A DNA stretch of 64,000 nucleotides, from contig CP142451.1 of assembly GCA_038049695.1 (NCBI GenBank), positions 66,097,501-66,161,500 of the forward strand, in the 5' to 3' direction. The translations under genes were made by a program, and so were the position numbers. Each line of letters starts with the position of its first letter. Within the stretch, counting starts at the first letter, position 1. The notes under the pieces were generated by a model, which saw nothing but the letters and a program-made list of their open reading frames with translations, searched no databases and was not told where the DNA came from. Shown piece after piece: positions 55,273-64,000 of this stretch. The stretch is from Cinnamomum chago (Eukaryota > Streptophyta > Magnoliopsida > Laurales > Lauraceae).

Positions 55273-58200
55273 CTCCCCCTCAAATTGATGTGGTGATGCA
55301 GAAAACATCAATTTGGAAGTAAGATCATGATGACGCGTTTTGGGAAGAGCCTTGGTGAAGATATCTGCCAACTGGTTAAGAGTAGAGACATGAGGAAGGG
55401 ATATCTTCTCAGTAACGACGTGCTGACGGATGAAGTGACAATCAATCTCAATGTGTTTCGTCCTTTCATGAAAGACTGGATTGTTAGCAATTCTGGTAGC
55501 ACTAGTGTTGTCACCATGAAGAGGTGTAGAACGACCAAGGAGAACACCGAATTCACACAAAAGACGGCGTAGCCAGATGATTTCGGCATTAGCAGAGGAC
55601 ATTGCCCGATATTCTGCCTCGGCCGAAGACTTCGAAACAGTGGTTTGCTTCTTGCACTTCCACGAAATGAGAGAATCCCCAAGAAACATACACCATCCAG
55701 TAGTAGAGCGCCGAGAATCGGGACAACCAGCCCAGTCGGCATCAGTATAAGCAGATAAGCACAAAGAAGTACCCGAAGAGTAGAATAGACCATGGTGAAG
55801 AGTGCCTTTAACATAGCGGAGTATGCGCAAGGTGAGATTTGTGGGGATTGCTAACAAACTGGCTAACCGTATGAACAGCATGAGAAATATCTGGCCGAGT
55901 CATAGTTAAGTAGAGCAAACTACCAACTATCTGCCGGAAAATAGAGGGATCATCCAGGGGAGGGCCATCATTCGAACTGAGTTTGCTGTTCAATTCCATA
56001 GGCGTATCAACTGTGTGAGCATCATCAAGCCTTGCCGAATTAATCAAATCTGTAGCATATTTGCGCTGATGGACCCGAATGCCAGATTTGTTACGCACAA
56101 ACTCAAGCCCCAGAAAGTAAGTGAGAGGACCAAGATCCTTCATTCTGAAGTGGCGAGTAAGATGAAGTTTGAGATCCATAATGCCAGCAACGTCATTGCC
56201 ACTAAGAATCATATCAACATAAACTAAGAGAAATGTGTAGCCTTTCGGAGTCCATCTGATGAAGAGGGAACTGTCAGAGTGACTCTGGCGAAAGCCAGCT
56301 TGAAGGATAGCTGTCCGAAATTTATCAAACCAAGCCTTGGGAGCCTGCTTAAGCCCATAAAGAGCTTTCTTCAATTTACAAACATGTTGTGGAGGACAAG
56401 CATATCCCGGAGGTGGTTTTAAATACACAGTCTCACGCAAGTCGCCATGCAGAAAGGCATTCTTGACATCCATTTGCCATAGGGGCCAGTTGCGGGCTGC
56501 AGCTACACAAAGGAGAGTGCGAACAGTTGTCATTTTAGCCACGGGTGCAAAGGTCTCCTCATAGTCAATCCCATATTCCTGCTTATAACCCTGTGCAACT
56601 AATCTGGCTTTGTAGCGGTCAAGACTCCCATCAGAGTGAACTTTTATGGAATAGATCCATTTACTGCCGATTACAGATGCACCGTCAGGGGCCGTACCAA
56701 CTCCCATGTTTTGTTTGCTTCTAGAGCAAGCAACTCCTCATTCATAGCATCCTGCCAGTAAGCAATCTTCGAGGCCTGTGAATATGAGGTGGGTATAGGA
56801 GCACTATCCAAAGAAGTGAAAAGAGCAGGAAAACCATAACGGTCAGGGGTAACTGAAGGACGACTAGAGCGTCGCAGGGGTATGATATTATCAGAAGAAG
56901 CATTAATACCTGAGGGTGCAGTAGGTGGCACTGGAAGAGGATCAGGAGAGGGAGTCCCCACAGGAGGAACTGTGTTACGCCGAACATAGACATTGGTAAT
57001 AGGAGGTGGAGAAGTCGCGGGGAAGTGCGGCATATAAGACACAGCAACAGGGTGAGTATCCAATCGCAAAGAAAAGAAAGGAATGTTTTCCAAGAAGATC
57101 ACATTACGAGATATTCGCATGCGTTTTTCGGATTGATCATAACACAGAAATCCCTTGTGTTCAGTACTGTAACCTAGAAAGATACATTTGGCAGCCTGAG
57201 GAGACAACTTAGTGCGCTCTGTAGGTGGAAGATGAACAAAGCACAGGCAGCCAAACACTCGTAAGTGAGAATATGAAGGGGCATGACCAAAGAGAGTTTC
57301 ATAAGGAGTAGTCTTTCCTAGAACAGAGCTAGGATGACGATTGAGGAGATAAACAGCAGTTTGTGCAGCATCACACCAAAAGGTGGGAGGAACTAAGGAT
57401 GCAAGGAGGAGAGAACGAACAGTTTCAAGAATATGTCTGTTCTTCCTCTCCGCAACACCATTTTGTTGTGGAGTATGCGGGCAGGATTTTTGGTGAAGAA
57501 TTCCTTTATCAGAAAGGAAGGCAGAAAAATCATGGGACAAGTATTCTCCACCTGAGTCAGACCTAAGAATTTTTATTTCTTTTTGAAATTGTGTTTGAAC
57601 CATTTTGTAAAACTTTTGAAAAAGGGAAAGTACTTCAGACTTGAAGCGCATGAAATAAATCCAAGTGAAACGGGAATGATCATCAATGAAGGTCACATAA
57701 TACTTAAAGCCTGTCCTACTCAAGGTGGGTGCAATTCCCCAAACATCAGTGTGAATAATATCAGAAGATGATAAAGCACGAGAACTATGAATAGGAAAAG
57801 GCAAGATATGACTCTTACTCAAACAACACGTTTCACACTTAGATTGAAGTAAAGAGGACATCATTTGAGTATCAAAAGTGGGTTCTAAACAACCAATTTT
57901 AAATAGGGAAAGTAAAGAAGCATTGCTCACATGACCAAGACGACTATGCCACACTGTCCACAATTTATCTAACTTAGGAGAAGAAGAAGAAAAGAGCGAG
58001 TGATGTCCAATGTCCAGCAGAAACAGTCGACCATGTTTACTCCCCGTCACGATCACCTTCCGAGTTTGCCGCCCCTGTATGACACAACCAGTGGAAGAAA
58101 AGTTAATATGGTACCCATCATCAATAAGTTGTCCGACAGAAAGTAAATTGGCTGATAATTTGGGAACAAAGTAGACATTGGGAAGGTGAAGAGACTGGCC

Positions 58201-58608
58201 AGAGACACCAGATAAAGTAATGGTACCAATTCCAGAGATGATTAAGTGGTCTCCATTAGCAGTGGTGATTTTGTCTTTGCCAAGGTAAGGGTGAGAGGCT
58301 GTAAAGCTACTTTCTACAGAAGTCATGTGGTTCGATGCTCCTGAATCTAGAAACCATGTGGAGGGGGTGATGAATGAAGATAAAGAGACTGAAGAATGAA
58401 AAGCAGGGAATGCTAGAGGAGAATGAGGATGATACCGACCGCCATGAAAGCCCATAGATGCGTAAGCTGATGGCACCATGTTCTGAATTGGTTCTTGAAT
58501 TGGGGCTGGAGTCATGGACCAACCAAGGACTAAGAGCGGCAACAGCAATAGCAAATATGCACATAGCAGTGATGGCGCAGTAAACCCAGCAGCAGCCAGT
58601 AGTACCAA
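55261..58608 (-). pseudogene. Copia-6 pol: protease, integrase, RT, RNase H
   Basis: The first frame (58608-56671, 645 residues) holds protease WFLDSGASNHMT, the integrase finger VWHSRLGHVS...CETC and the core with Asp in IIHTDVWGI, Asp in LRSDSGGEY and Glu in NGVAERKNRH. A frameshift near 56690 leads to RT (56707-55808): LVAQGYKQEYGIDYEETFAP and WQMDVKNAFLHGDLRETVYL. The catalytic box is YVD-M instead of YVDDM, one Asp codon lost in frame near 56213. A second frameshift near 55830 leads to RNase H: AYTDADWAGC, SSAEAEYRA, LHGDNTSA. Otherwise close to complete. RT should be dead. Confidence 0.92.
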
Positions 58609-59639
58609 GAAATATACTAAACAGTGAAGCAGAAGGCAGAGAAGATGAAGTCTGCTAAAAACAACAATAGGAATCTGCTGTAATCTGTGTTAATTTGATT
58701 GAATCAGCTAGAACCTTGCTAGAAGTGTGCTAAAACAGCAGAGGAGGTGTCTGATGAGCAATCCAGCAGCAGACAGCACAAACAGGGCCAATAAAGCACC
58801 CAGGCGACCTTGATTTTGGAGGCAGGAGCCGTGCGTGGACCCCACAAAATGATCTAATCCCAGATCATGTTAGAATCTCTGGAAGGAGTCCAAAAGTACT
58901 TCCTCTAGTCCAAGGGTGATGAGGATTGGATACAGATCCACAAATCTGGACGGCTGTGATGAAATCTATTTGATACAGAAATATCAAAATCGACAGAGGA
59001 AGAATTGGATGAAACCTACCTCAAATGGTGAGAAAAAAATCCATAAAAATCCTTAGAATACTCCTTAAGGACTGGCGATCCCAACTGTGAAGGCTACTTG
59101 GTGATTCAAAGTTGATCAGAGATGGGCCACAGTTGATCAGAGGCTTTCACAAAAAATATAGGTCCAGGCGACCTGGATTTGGACCTCTAAATCCCTGCGT
59201 GTGGCCCACAGCTGGATCTGATTGAGAATCAGATCTACAAGGTTCAAGGAGACTCAAAATATCTTTCCAGCAAGACAAGATTCATCAAGATCCATCCACA
59301 ATCCAAGATTTTGTACGGCTGTGATCAAAACTATCTTAAAAAAACTGGAAAATCACAAATCGGGGCAAATGACCTACCTCTGAACTTGGAAAAATGTTGA
59401 AAAAATCTTCAAAATTACCAGGAGAGAGAGTTGACCACTACTGTGGGGAATTTGTGACATGCCATGATGATCGCAGGTGGGCCACTGGTCACATACGTCT
59501 GTTTCCTCCGTCTGGTTGCTGAAAGAAGCGCAGATCCCTGATCTGGTTGATTGCAAGATTACAGATCCTTGATCTGTTGGCTTTTCCCAATAGTTCTCTC
59601 AAAACAGCTAGTCTTTAATAATTTCCCACGATTAGTATA
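58609..59639 (-). other. Gag-less leader of Copia-6
   Basis: About 1.03 kb between the primer site and the protease where Copia gag is expected. I find no UBN2-type block and no zinc knuckle in any minus frame. Repeated motifs such as CCAGGCGACCT and GGCTGTGAT(C/G)AAA occur. Origin unknown: replacement or extreme decay. Confidence 0.6.
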
Positions 59640-59652
59640 GGCTCTGATACCA
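59640..59652 (-). other. Primer binding site of Copia-6
   Basis: Minus strand TGGTATCAGAGCC, complementary to initiator tRNA-Met, directly adjacent to the LTR. Confidence 0.9.
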
Positions 59653-59995
59653 TGTTTAGATCTGATGATCATGCAATGAGAGAAGATCTGATGATCATGC
59701 AATGAGAGAAGAATTTGGGGGAAAAGTTGATCTCTTAACAGAGCATCGACTATCCATTTTATAATAGAATTTACCCAATTTCAAGCTATTAATCAGCAGC
59801 AATACAAGCTAATTACAATCAGCAATTAAGGAAATAAAGATAAAAGGAATCCTAATCTCTATACATAGAAGTATATCTATGATACAAGCTGTATAAGATT
59901 TAACCCAATCCCACACGTGGGATATTCTACATTGGGCCTAGATGGGCCAAGATTAGTGTACATGGGCCTATTTATTTCATGAGTTATCTTCTACA
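59653..59995 (-). mobile_element. 5' LTR of Copia-6
   Basis: 343 bp, pairs with 54930-55272. On the plus strand it begins TGTTTAGATC where the partner has TGTTAAGATC. Confidence 0.92.
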
Positions 59996-60293
59996 ATCAT
60001 CACAAAAGAAAACCAAAGAAATAAAGTCGTAAGGGAGGAGGGTGGGACTGATGCATGGCCTCGGGATTCGTGCTCAAGGGATATCCGCACGAATCCCCAA
60101 AACCTTTTTTTAAAGTTGTGGCCCCCTCTTTCTTTTATTCTTTTCTTAAAGAAGCATGTGCCCCTTTTATGACTCTACTTTTATTTAAATGATTTGGGCC
60201 CCTATCTACTTTAAAACTCTTTTATTTCAACTCATGTGGCACTTCCCAAAATGGGGCCTTCCAGATGATTGCACACATGGGGCCTTTTTTCCT

Positions 60294-61260
60294 TCAAACA
60301 GTAGATCTAGCGAGATCCAACCGTCGGATGTCATCGTGATTGTAAGCTAACTGTGGACTTGTGAGATCTTGGCGAGCGAAGTCAGGATACGCGTCATCCA
60401 TCCATATCATTGCTTGATCTGCCACCCTACGCTTCTTGCTTTGGTACATCTTGAAAGAATTGTGGAAATTAGAGTTGATGGCATCAATTCCCCTCGGTTG
60501 AGAAAATCTTACCTCCGGTGAGATAAATCTATTATATTGCTCCAGAAGGTCCGGATTGAAATGCTGCAACTCATCACATGTGATTCATGTGTTGTCATGT
60601 TGCGGATAGTTCTTCCACTTGACAAGGAACTTTTGTATGCCTCCCTGCCTGGTAGAGACCAATTGGTCATCCAATATGTCTTCCACAATTTCTTTCCTTT
60701 GAGCTTTAGGAGGGGGAGGTGGCGTAGATTGTGGGAGTTGGCGGTGGGAAAAGGATGGATCAAGGTCTTTGGGTGCATGAGTTGGAGAAACAAGATGAAA
60801 AGGGTTGGCAGAAGGTGTTGAAGACCCTCGAAAAGAAACAAGATCCTCTACATTGAAAGTGGTGCTGATTCCCATATCAGATGGAAGGTCTAAAACATAT
60901 GCATTGGGACCCAATCTCTTCAAGATTTTGAATGGACCAGTACTACGGGCCTGCAATTTCTTGGCAATTCCTTGTGGATCATAACTTCATCTCCCACTTG
61001 AAACTAAATGTACCGACGGTGTGAATTAATAGATGATTTATAATAGTCATTTTGCATATCGATTCTTCGTCTGATCTCATTATGCAATGCATTAATGTGA
61101 TGGATGAATGCATCAGCTGACTCAGATGGACGATGAATGGATGGCATGGGAATGAGATCTTCAAGCATCCTAGGCTTATAACCAGTGACAACTTCAAAAG
61201 GATTCATGCCTATGGACCTATTTACCTAAGGCGATCCATGAGAGCTTGTGATACAATTTT
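60294..61260 (-). pseudogene. Chromovirus integrase end and chromodomain
   Basis: Minus-strand order: NPFEVVTGYKPRMLEDLIPM, SADAFIHHINALHNEIRRRI (integrase carboxy region), a frame change near 60980, then RSTGPFKILKRLGPNAYVLD and NVEDLVSFRG. The chromodomain follows: EIVEDILDDQLVSTRQGGIQ, KFLVKWKNYPQHDNT, CDELQHFNPDLLEQYNRFIS, with its aromatic and acidic residues. A frame change lies near 60570. Chromodomains steer integration to marked chromatin. Identifies the family as a chromovirus. Confidence 0.88.
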
Positions 61261-61329
61261 GTCAAAAATTCCCTTGTCAATCACTCAGTGCAAACCTGCC
61301 CATTTACACAGCCTGTTGAACAAAAGTTA

Positions 61330-61860
61330 TTATTTCGTTGTCATCTCCTCTCAACAGTTGGCGCGGGTTCCTTTTGTGCCACATGTTGATTCATCATGAC
61401 TTCACCTTTGGTGTCACCATAGACATCAATTTTCTCTAACTTTTCTCCTCCTATTTTTTTGGTCAACTGCTTCTTAGGTTCTGGCTCATTTCTGTCACAT
61501 GTACAGAAGCTTTCAGAGGTTTTAGGATTGAAACAGCAACTGACCTCTTTCTTGGTAGTGTTAATACACGGGAGATTTTTTTTCCCCTTTCCTCAGCTAA
61601 TTATTACATGGGAAACTTGATCATGTATCTTGGCTAGATTTCACTTGTGTGCTTGTATGAGGTGATAAAGATGATTAGCTGATCCTCTTAAAAGATGCGA
61701 GCTTGAGAGCTTGATGGTCAGCTATTTCTTCCGCTTTTAGCGCATGTTGCACCACCTCGTCAATGGTCTCATAGTTCTGAAAAGCTAAGAGATGTTTTAT
61801 GTCAATGGTCTCAAAAGTTCTGAAAAGCTAAGAGATGTTGTATGTCAGACAATTATAATA
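61330..61860 (-). pseudogene. Probable chromovirus gag remnant
   Basis: Minus frames include TIDEVVQHALKAEEIADHQA, like the end of a gypsy gag domain, and KKQLTKKIGGEKLEKIDVYG. A 44-bp direct duplication (ATGGTCTCA...CTAAGAGATGTT, 61764-61850) has grown inside it. It joins integrase sequence within about 100 bp, which implies an internal deletion. Confidence 0.45.
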
Positions 61861-61959
61861 CCTGCAGCTGTGACATCCACTAGCTTTGATTCCAAATTGA
61901 TGCAAACCCAATTTTTTTTTAATCGAAGTGGCGAAGTATGAGAAAGATGACTCCAAGAG

Positions 61960-62260
61960 ATTCCTACAAAGAAAAACAAACCTCATAGGGAAAACAAAAT
62001 CCACGGGGAAAATTTAATTAAACTCCAAAATTACCTCCAATGTCTCCCAATACTCATATATATGAAAACAAACCCTTGAATCCAAGACTCCTAATGAAAC
62101 TAGGAAAATTAATCAGAGGCTCCTATTGGAATTAGAAAGCTAGGTCTAATTACAACTCATTCAAGGAAAAAACAAAATAAAAATCCTAGACTTATTTCAT
62201 AAATCTGAGCCATGGGTCTCATTGCATTGGGCCATTGGCTTTGCATCATTTAGATGTAAA
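61960..62260 (+). repeat. Dispersed repeat, copy 2
   Basis: Same orientation and block order as 49180-49420 (CCTCATAGGG, AAATCCACGGGGAAAATTTAATT, CTCCAAAATTACCTCCAATGTC, GAGCCATGGGTCTCATTG). It is about 60 bp longer in the middle. Together with copy 1 it brackets the chromovirus complex. Confidence 0.6.
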
Positions 62261-62261
62261 A

Positions 62262-63194
62262 GAAAAAAACAAAAAAATCCCTAACCCCATCTATTAAATA
62301 ACAATGAGAAATAGAATGACAAACTTACTCTTCATCTATAGACTATTCTTGTAACTACTATTAATATTCAATAGCATAAGATTAATAGATATGATTGATA
62401 ATATATTTACTTTTCTCTTGTTTGTTTGATTATCTTGCTTTAACATGTAACTAATTTCAGAAACTATTCAACCCATCCACTTTACATAATCAATCAAGTG
62501 GGAATATAAACCATGAGAAGAACAAAATACGGTGGTACCATCAAATAAAATGAGGTTTTGATGAATATATATATATATATATATATTGAATGGTCACTTC
62601 AATTTTATTAAGGAAAGCCAAACAAGAAGGCAAAGCCGGCAAAGCAAGAGCAAAAGCAAGTTTAAATGAAAAGAAAAACTAAAGCTAAAAGATAAGAGAA
62701 ATGTCCTCATGAGCAAATGAGCAAACAAAAGCAAGTTTAAATGACTCCTTGGCTAAAAAATCAACCTCAAAATCGACTTATTGAAGAATATGATGAAAGG
62801 GGGTGTTAGGACAACGAGTTAGGTACATAGTTCGCTTTTATTCCTCGATGCACACACTAACTAGTTTTTTGCCCATTTTTGGGTACCTTTGGCATTTTGG
62901 TTGTATTCTGGCCGAAGTAGTCAAAATGGACTTGTTTGGGGCAAACCATTACGACTAGCATAGCTAGGGACCTTTCTGACATTTTAAGAGTTTTTATTTT
63001 TTATTTTAATAAAATACCCATATTTCTAGCCCAAATTTGTAATTTCACTTTGAAGAACAATTCATTAGGGTTTTTTTTAGGGAGTTGGCACACTTGTAGG
63101 GCAACCTAACTTTAGATTTCACCTATGATGCCCATGGCTAGGACGCTCCATGGATACAATAAGAAGAGCACATCGTTATAATCATCATCGTTGA
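62262..63194. other. Non-coding stretch with (AT)n microsatellite
   Basis: An (AT)n run at about 62567-62585. Otherwise A/T-rich sequence without recognisable genes or element ends. Confidence 0.5.
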
Positions 63195-63610
63195 AATCGT
63201 CGTCGTCATCATCATCATCATCATCAAAGCCTTGTCTCAACTATGTTGGGGTCAGCTACATGAATTCTGTTTTTCCATTCTAGTCTATCATGGGCCAAAT
63301 CCTCTAATAGGTTTCATCGATCCAGATCTAACCTTATTACTTCCATCCATGTCCTCTTTGACTTGTCCTTTTTTCTTAGTAGGCCTTTAACTTACATAGA
63401 AATATTTTCCCCCCACTGGTGCTGTAGCTTGTCTGCGTTGGACATGTTCGAGCCATTTCAAAGAATTCTCTTTTAATTTATCACCTATTGATGCTACCTG
63501 TAAATTCCCCAAAATGTGCTTTAATTTTTTCTTTCCTAGTTTTACCACACATCCATCTTAACTTTCTCATCTTTGCTTCCCTCATTTTGTGCATTTGTTG
63601 CTTCTTGGCT
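63195..63610 (-). mobile_element. 5'-truncated RTE-type LINE
   Basis: On the minus strand the sequence runs toward a (TGA)n tail (63195-63228). It includes the frame SLKWLEHVQRRQATAPV, matching the carboxy region typical of plant RTE LINEs (xLRWFGHVQRRPxxAPV). The terminal CATAGTTGAGACAAGGCTTT before the tail is also typical. Only the 3' end remains. Confidence 0.75.
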
Positions 63611-63719
63611 TGCCAACACACCCATAGGCGGAGGAGCGAGATGAGGAATCTGCCCTAGGAGGGGCTTGTGTCTGATTAGCTAGTTGGTGAGGCAATAGCT
63701 TACCAAGGCAATGATAATT

Positions 63720-63850
63720 AGTTGGTCCAAGACCACCCACAAATGTACAATAACCACTTGTGGACCATCTATCGTCAAAAGATCCTGCCCAATCAGCATC
63801 ACAGCAGCCTGCCACATCAAGACGACCATGATTGGAGTATAATAATCCTT
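63720..63850 (-). pseudogene. Copia RNase H fragment
   Basis: Minus frame [36 protein letters not shown]: the first catalytic Asp region of Copia RNase H. It loses similarity after VGG. An isolated fragment. Confidence 0.8.
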
Positions 63851-63857
63851 CTTAGCA

Positions 63858-63975
63858 TGAATTTTGTGAAGGTCTTGCCTACGACAGAGCTTCGTAACAA
63901 TTCGATTTTTGTGGTAATAGATTGGTTTTCTAAAATGGCTCACTTTATTCCTTGTAGGACAAAAAGAAAAAGAAA
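63858..63975 (+). pseudogene. Gypsy integrase core fragment
   Basis: [20 protein letters not shown] followed by [16 protein letters not shown] matches the integrase core start of chromoviruses. The catalytic Asp of the family DFVxGLP motif is Asn here. It runs toward the window end and might be the displaced continuation of the plus chromovirus. Confidence 0.7.
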
Positions 63976-64000
63976 AAAAACCGTCACGGCATAGGATAGA

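Larger units (their letters stand above)
54930..59995 (-). mobile_element. Copia-6: recent Copia element without gag, TSD ATCAT
   Basis: 5066 bp, perfect duplication ATCAT (54925-54929 and 59996-60000). 343-bp LTRs at both ends differ at about four bases by eye. The iMet primer site abuts the right LTR, and a polypurine tract (minus strand TTTGAGGGGGAG) abuts the left LTR. Pol is nearly whole, but no gag is recognisable between the primer site and the protease. Confidence 0.93.
54289..60277 (-). mobile_element. Chromovirus 3' LTR (minus copy), split by Copia-6
   Basis: LTR text is 54289-54929 plus 60001-60277 (60001 follows the second ATCAT). Together it matches 49997-50889 in reverse, including the terminal ...CATCA (here TGATG at 54289) and TGTGTGCAATC (ending 60277). 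Confidence 0.82.
54289..61860 (-). mobile_element. Chromovirus, minus copy, internally deleted
   Basis: Left to right on the plus strand: 3' LTR in inverse orientation (54289-60277, holding Copia-6), chromodomain and integrase end (60294-61260) and a gag-like remnant (about 61330-61860). Protease, RT, RNase H and most of integrase are missing. No 5' LTR is seen to the right. It inserted into the plus copy just after RNase H. The right edge is uncertain. Confidence 0.7.

Overview
This is plant nuclear DNA, almost certainly an angiosperm. It has tRNA-iMet-primed Copia elements, Tat and chromovirus Ty3/gypsy elements, hAT elements, MITEs, a tRNA-derived SINE and an RTE LINE, but nothing bacterial, organellar or CRISPR-like. 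The species cannot be told. It is a transposon-dense intergenic region with one probable ordinary gene start near 41.2 kb. Element boundaries were placed by matching TG...CA termini, primer sites and target-site duplications (TSDs) by eye; no search was run.

Layout. 1-2024: end of an LTR. 2025 to about 8.3 kb: 3' half of a Tat-lineage gypsy element whose antisense gene is split by a solo LTR (3913-5482, TSD CAAAT). About 8.35-22.9 kb: an old Copia element ('Copia-5') broken by a hAT (9136-10011), a MITE (11037-17746) that itself carries a young deleted Copia ('Copia-4', 11309-17717, TSD TACTT), another hAT (18267-19996), a small MITE and a second solo LTR (20603-22357, TSD AATGC). 22927-40666: a roughly 963-bp hAT swollen to 17.7 kb by a complete Tat element ('Tat-2', 28405-39833, TSD GGAAC) and a 5.3-kb solo LTR (23065-28402, TSD ACTGT) that landed exactly on the hAT/Tat-2 junction. 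41168-41994: first exons of a small conserved membrane-protein gene, with a U12-type donor ending exon 3. 42.6-49.1 kb: hATs, MITEs and SINEs. 49.8-61.9 kb: two chromovirus copies in opposite orientation, one inserted in the other, with a young Copia ('Copia-6', 54930-59995, TSD ATCAT) inside an LTR. 63.2-64 kb: RTE LINE, Copia and gypsy fragments.

What stands out. Both Tat copies carry, antisense to gag-pol, a complete-looking transcription unit: TATA box, three exons with two introns at equivalent positions, and a gypsy-type Transposase_28-like product. It runs convergently toward pol, and a tandem-repeat array lies between the two gene ends. Other points are a large LTR built on about 20 copies of a 30-bp dyad, GTCGAC-centred palindromes in several unrelated elements, and five pol stop codons in Tat-2 that are all TAG. 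Most transposon genes here are degenerate.
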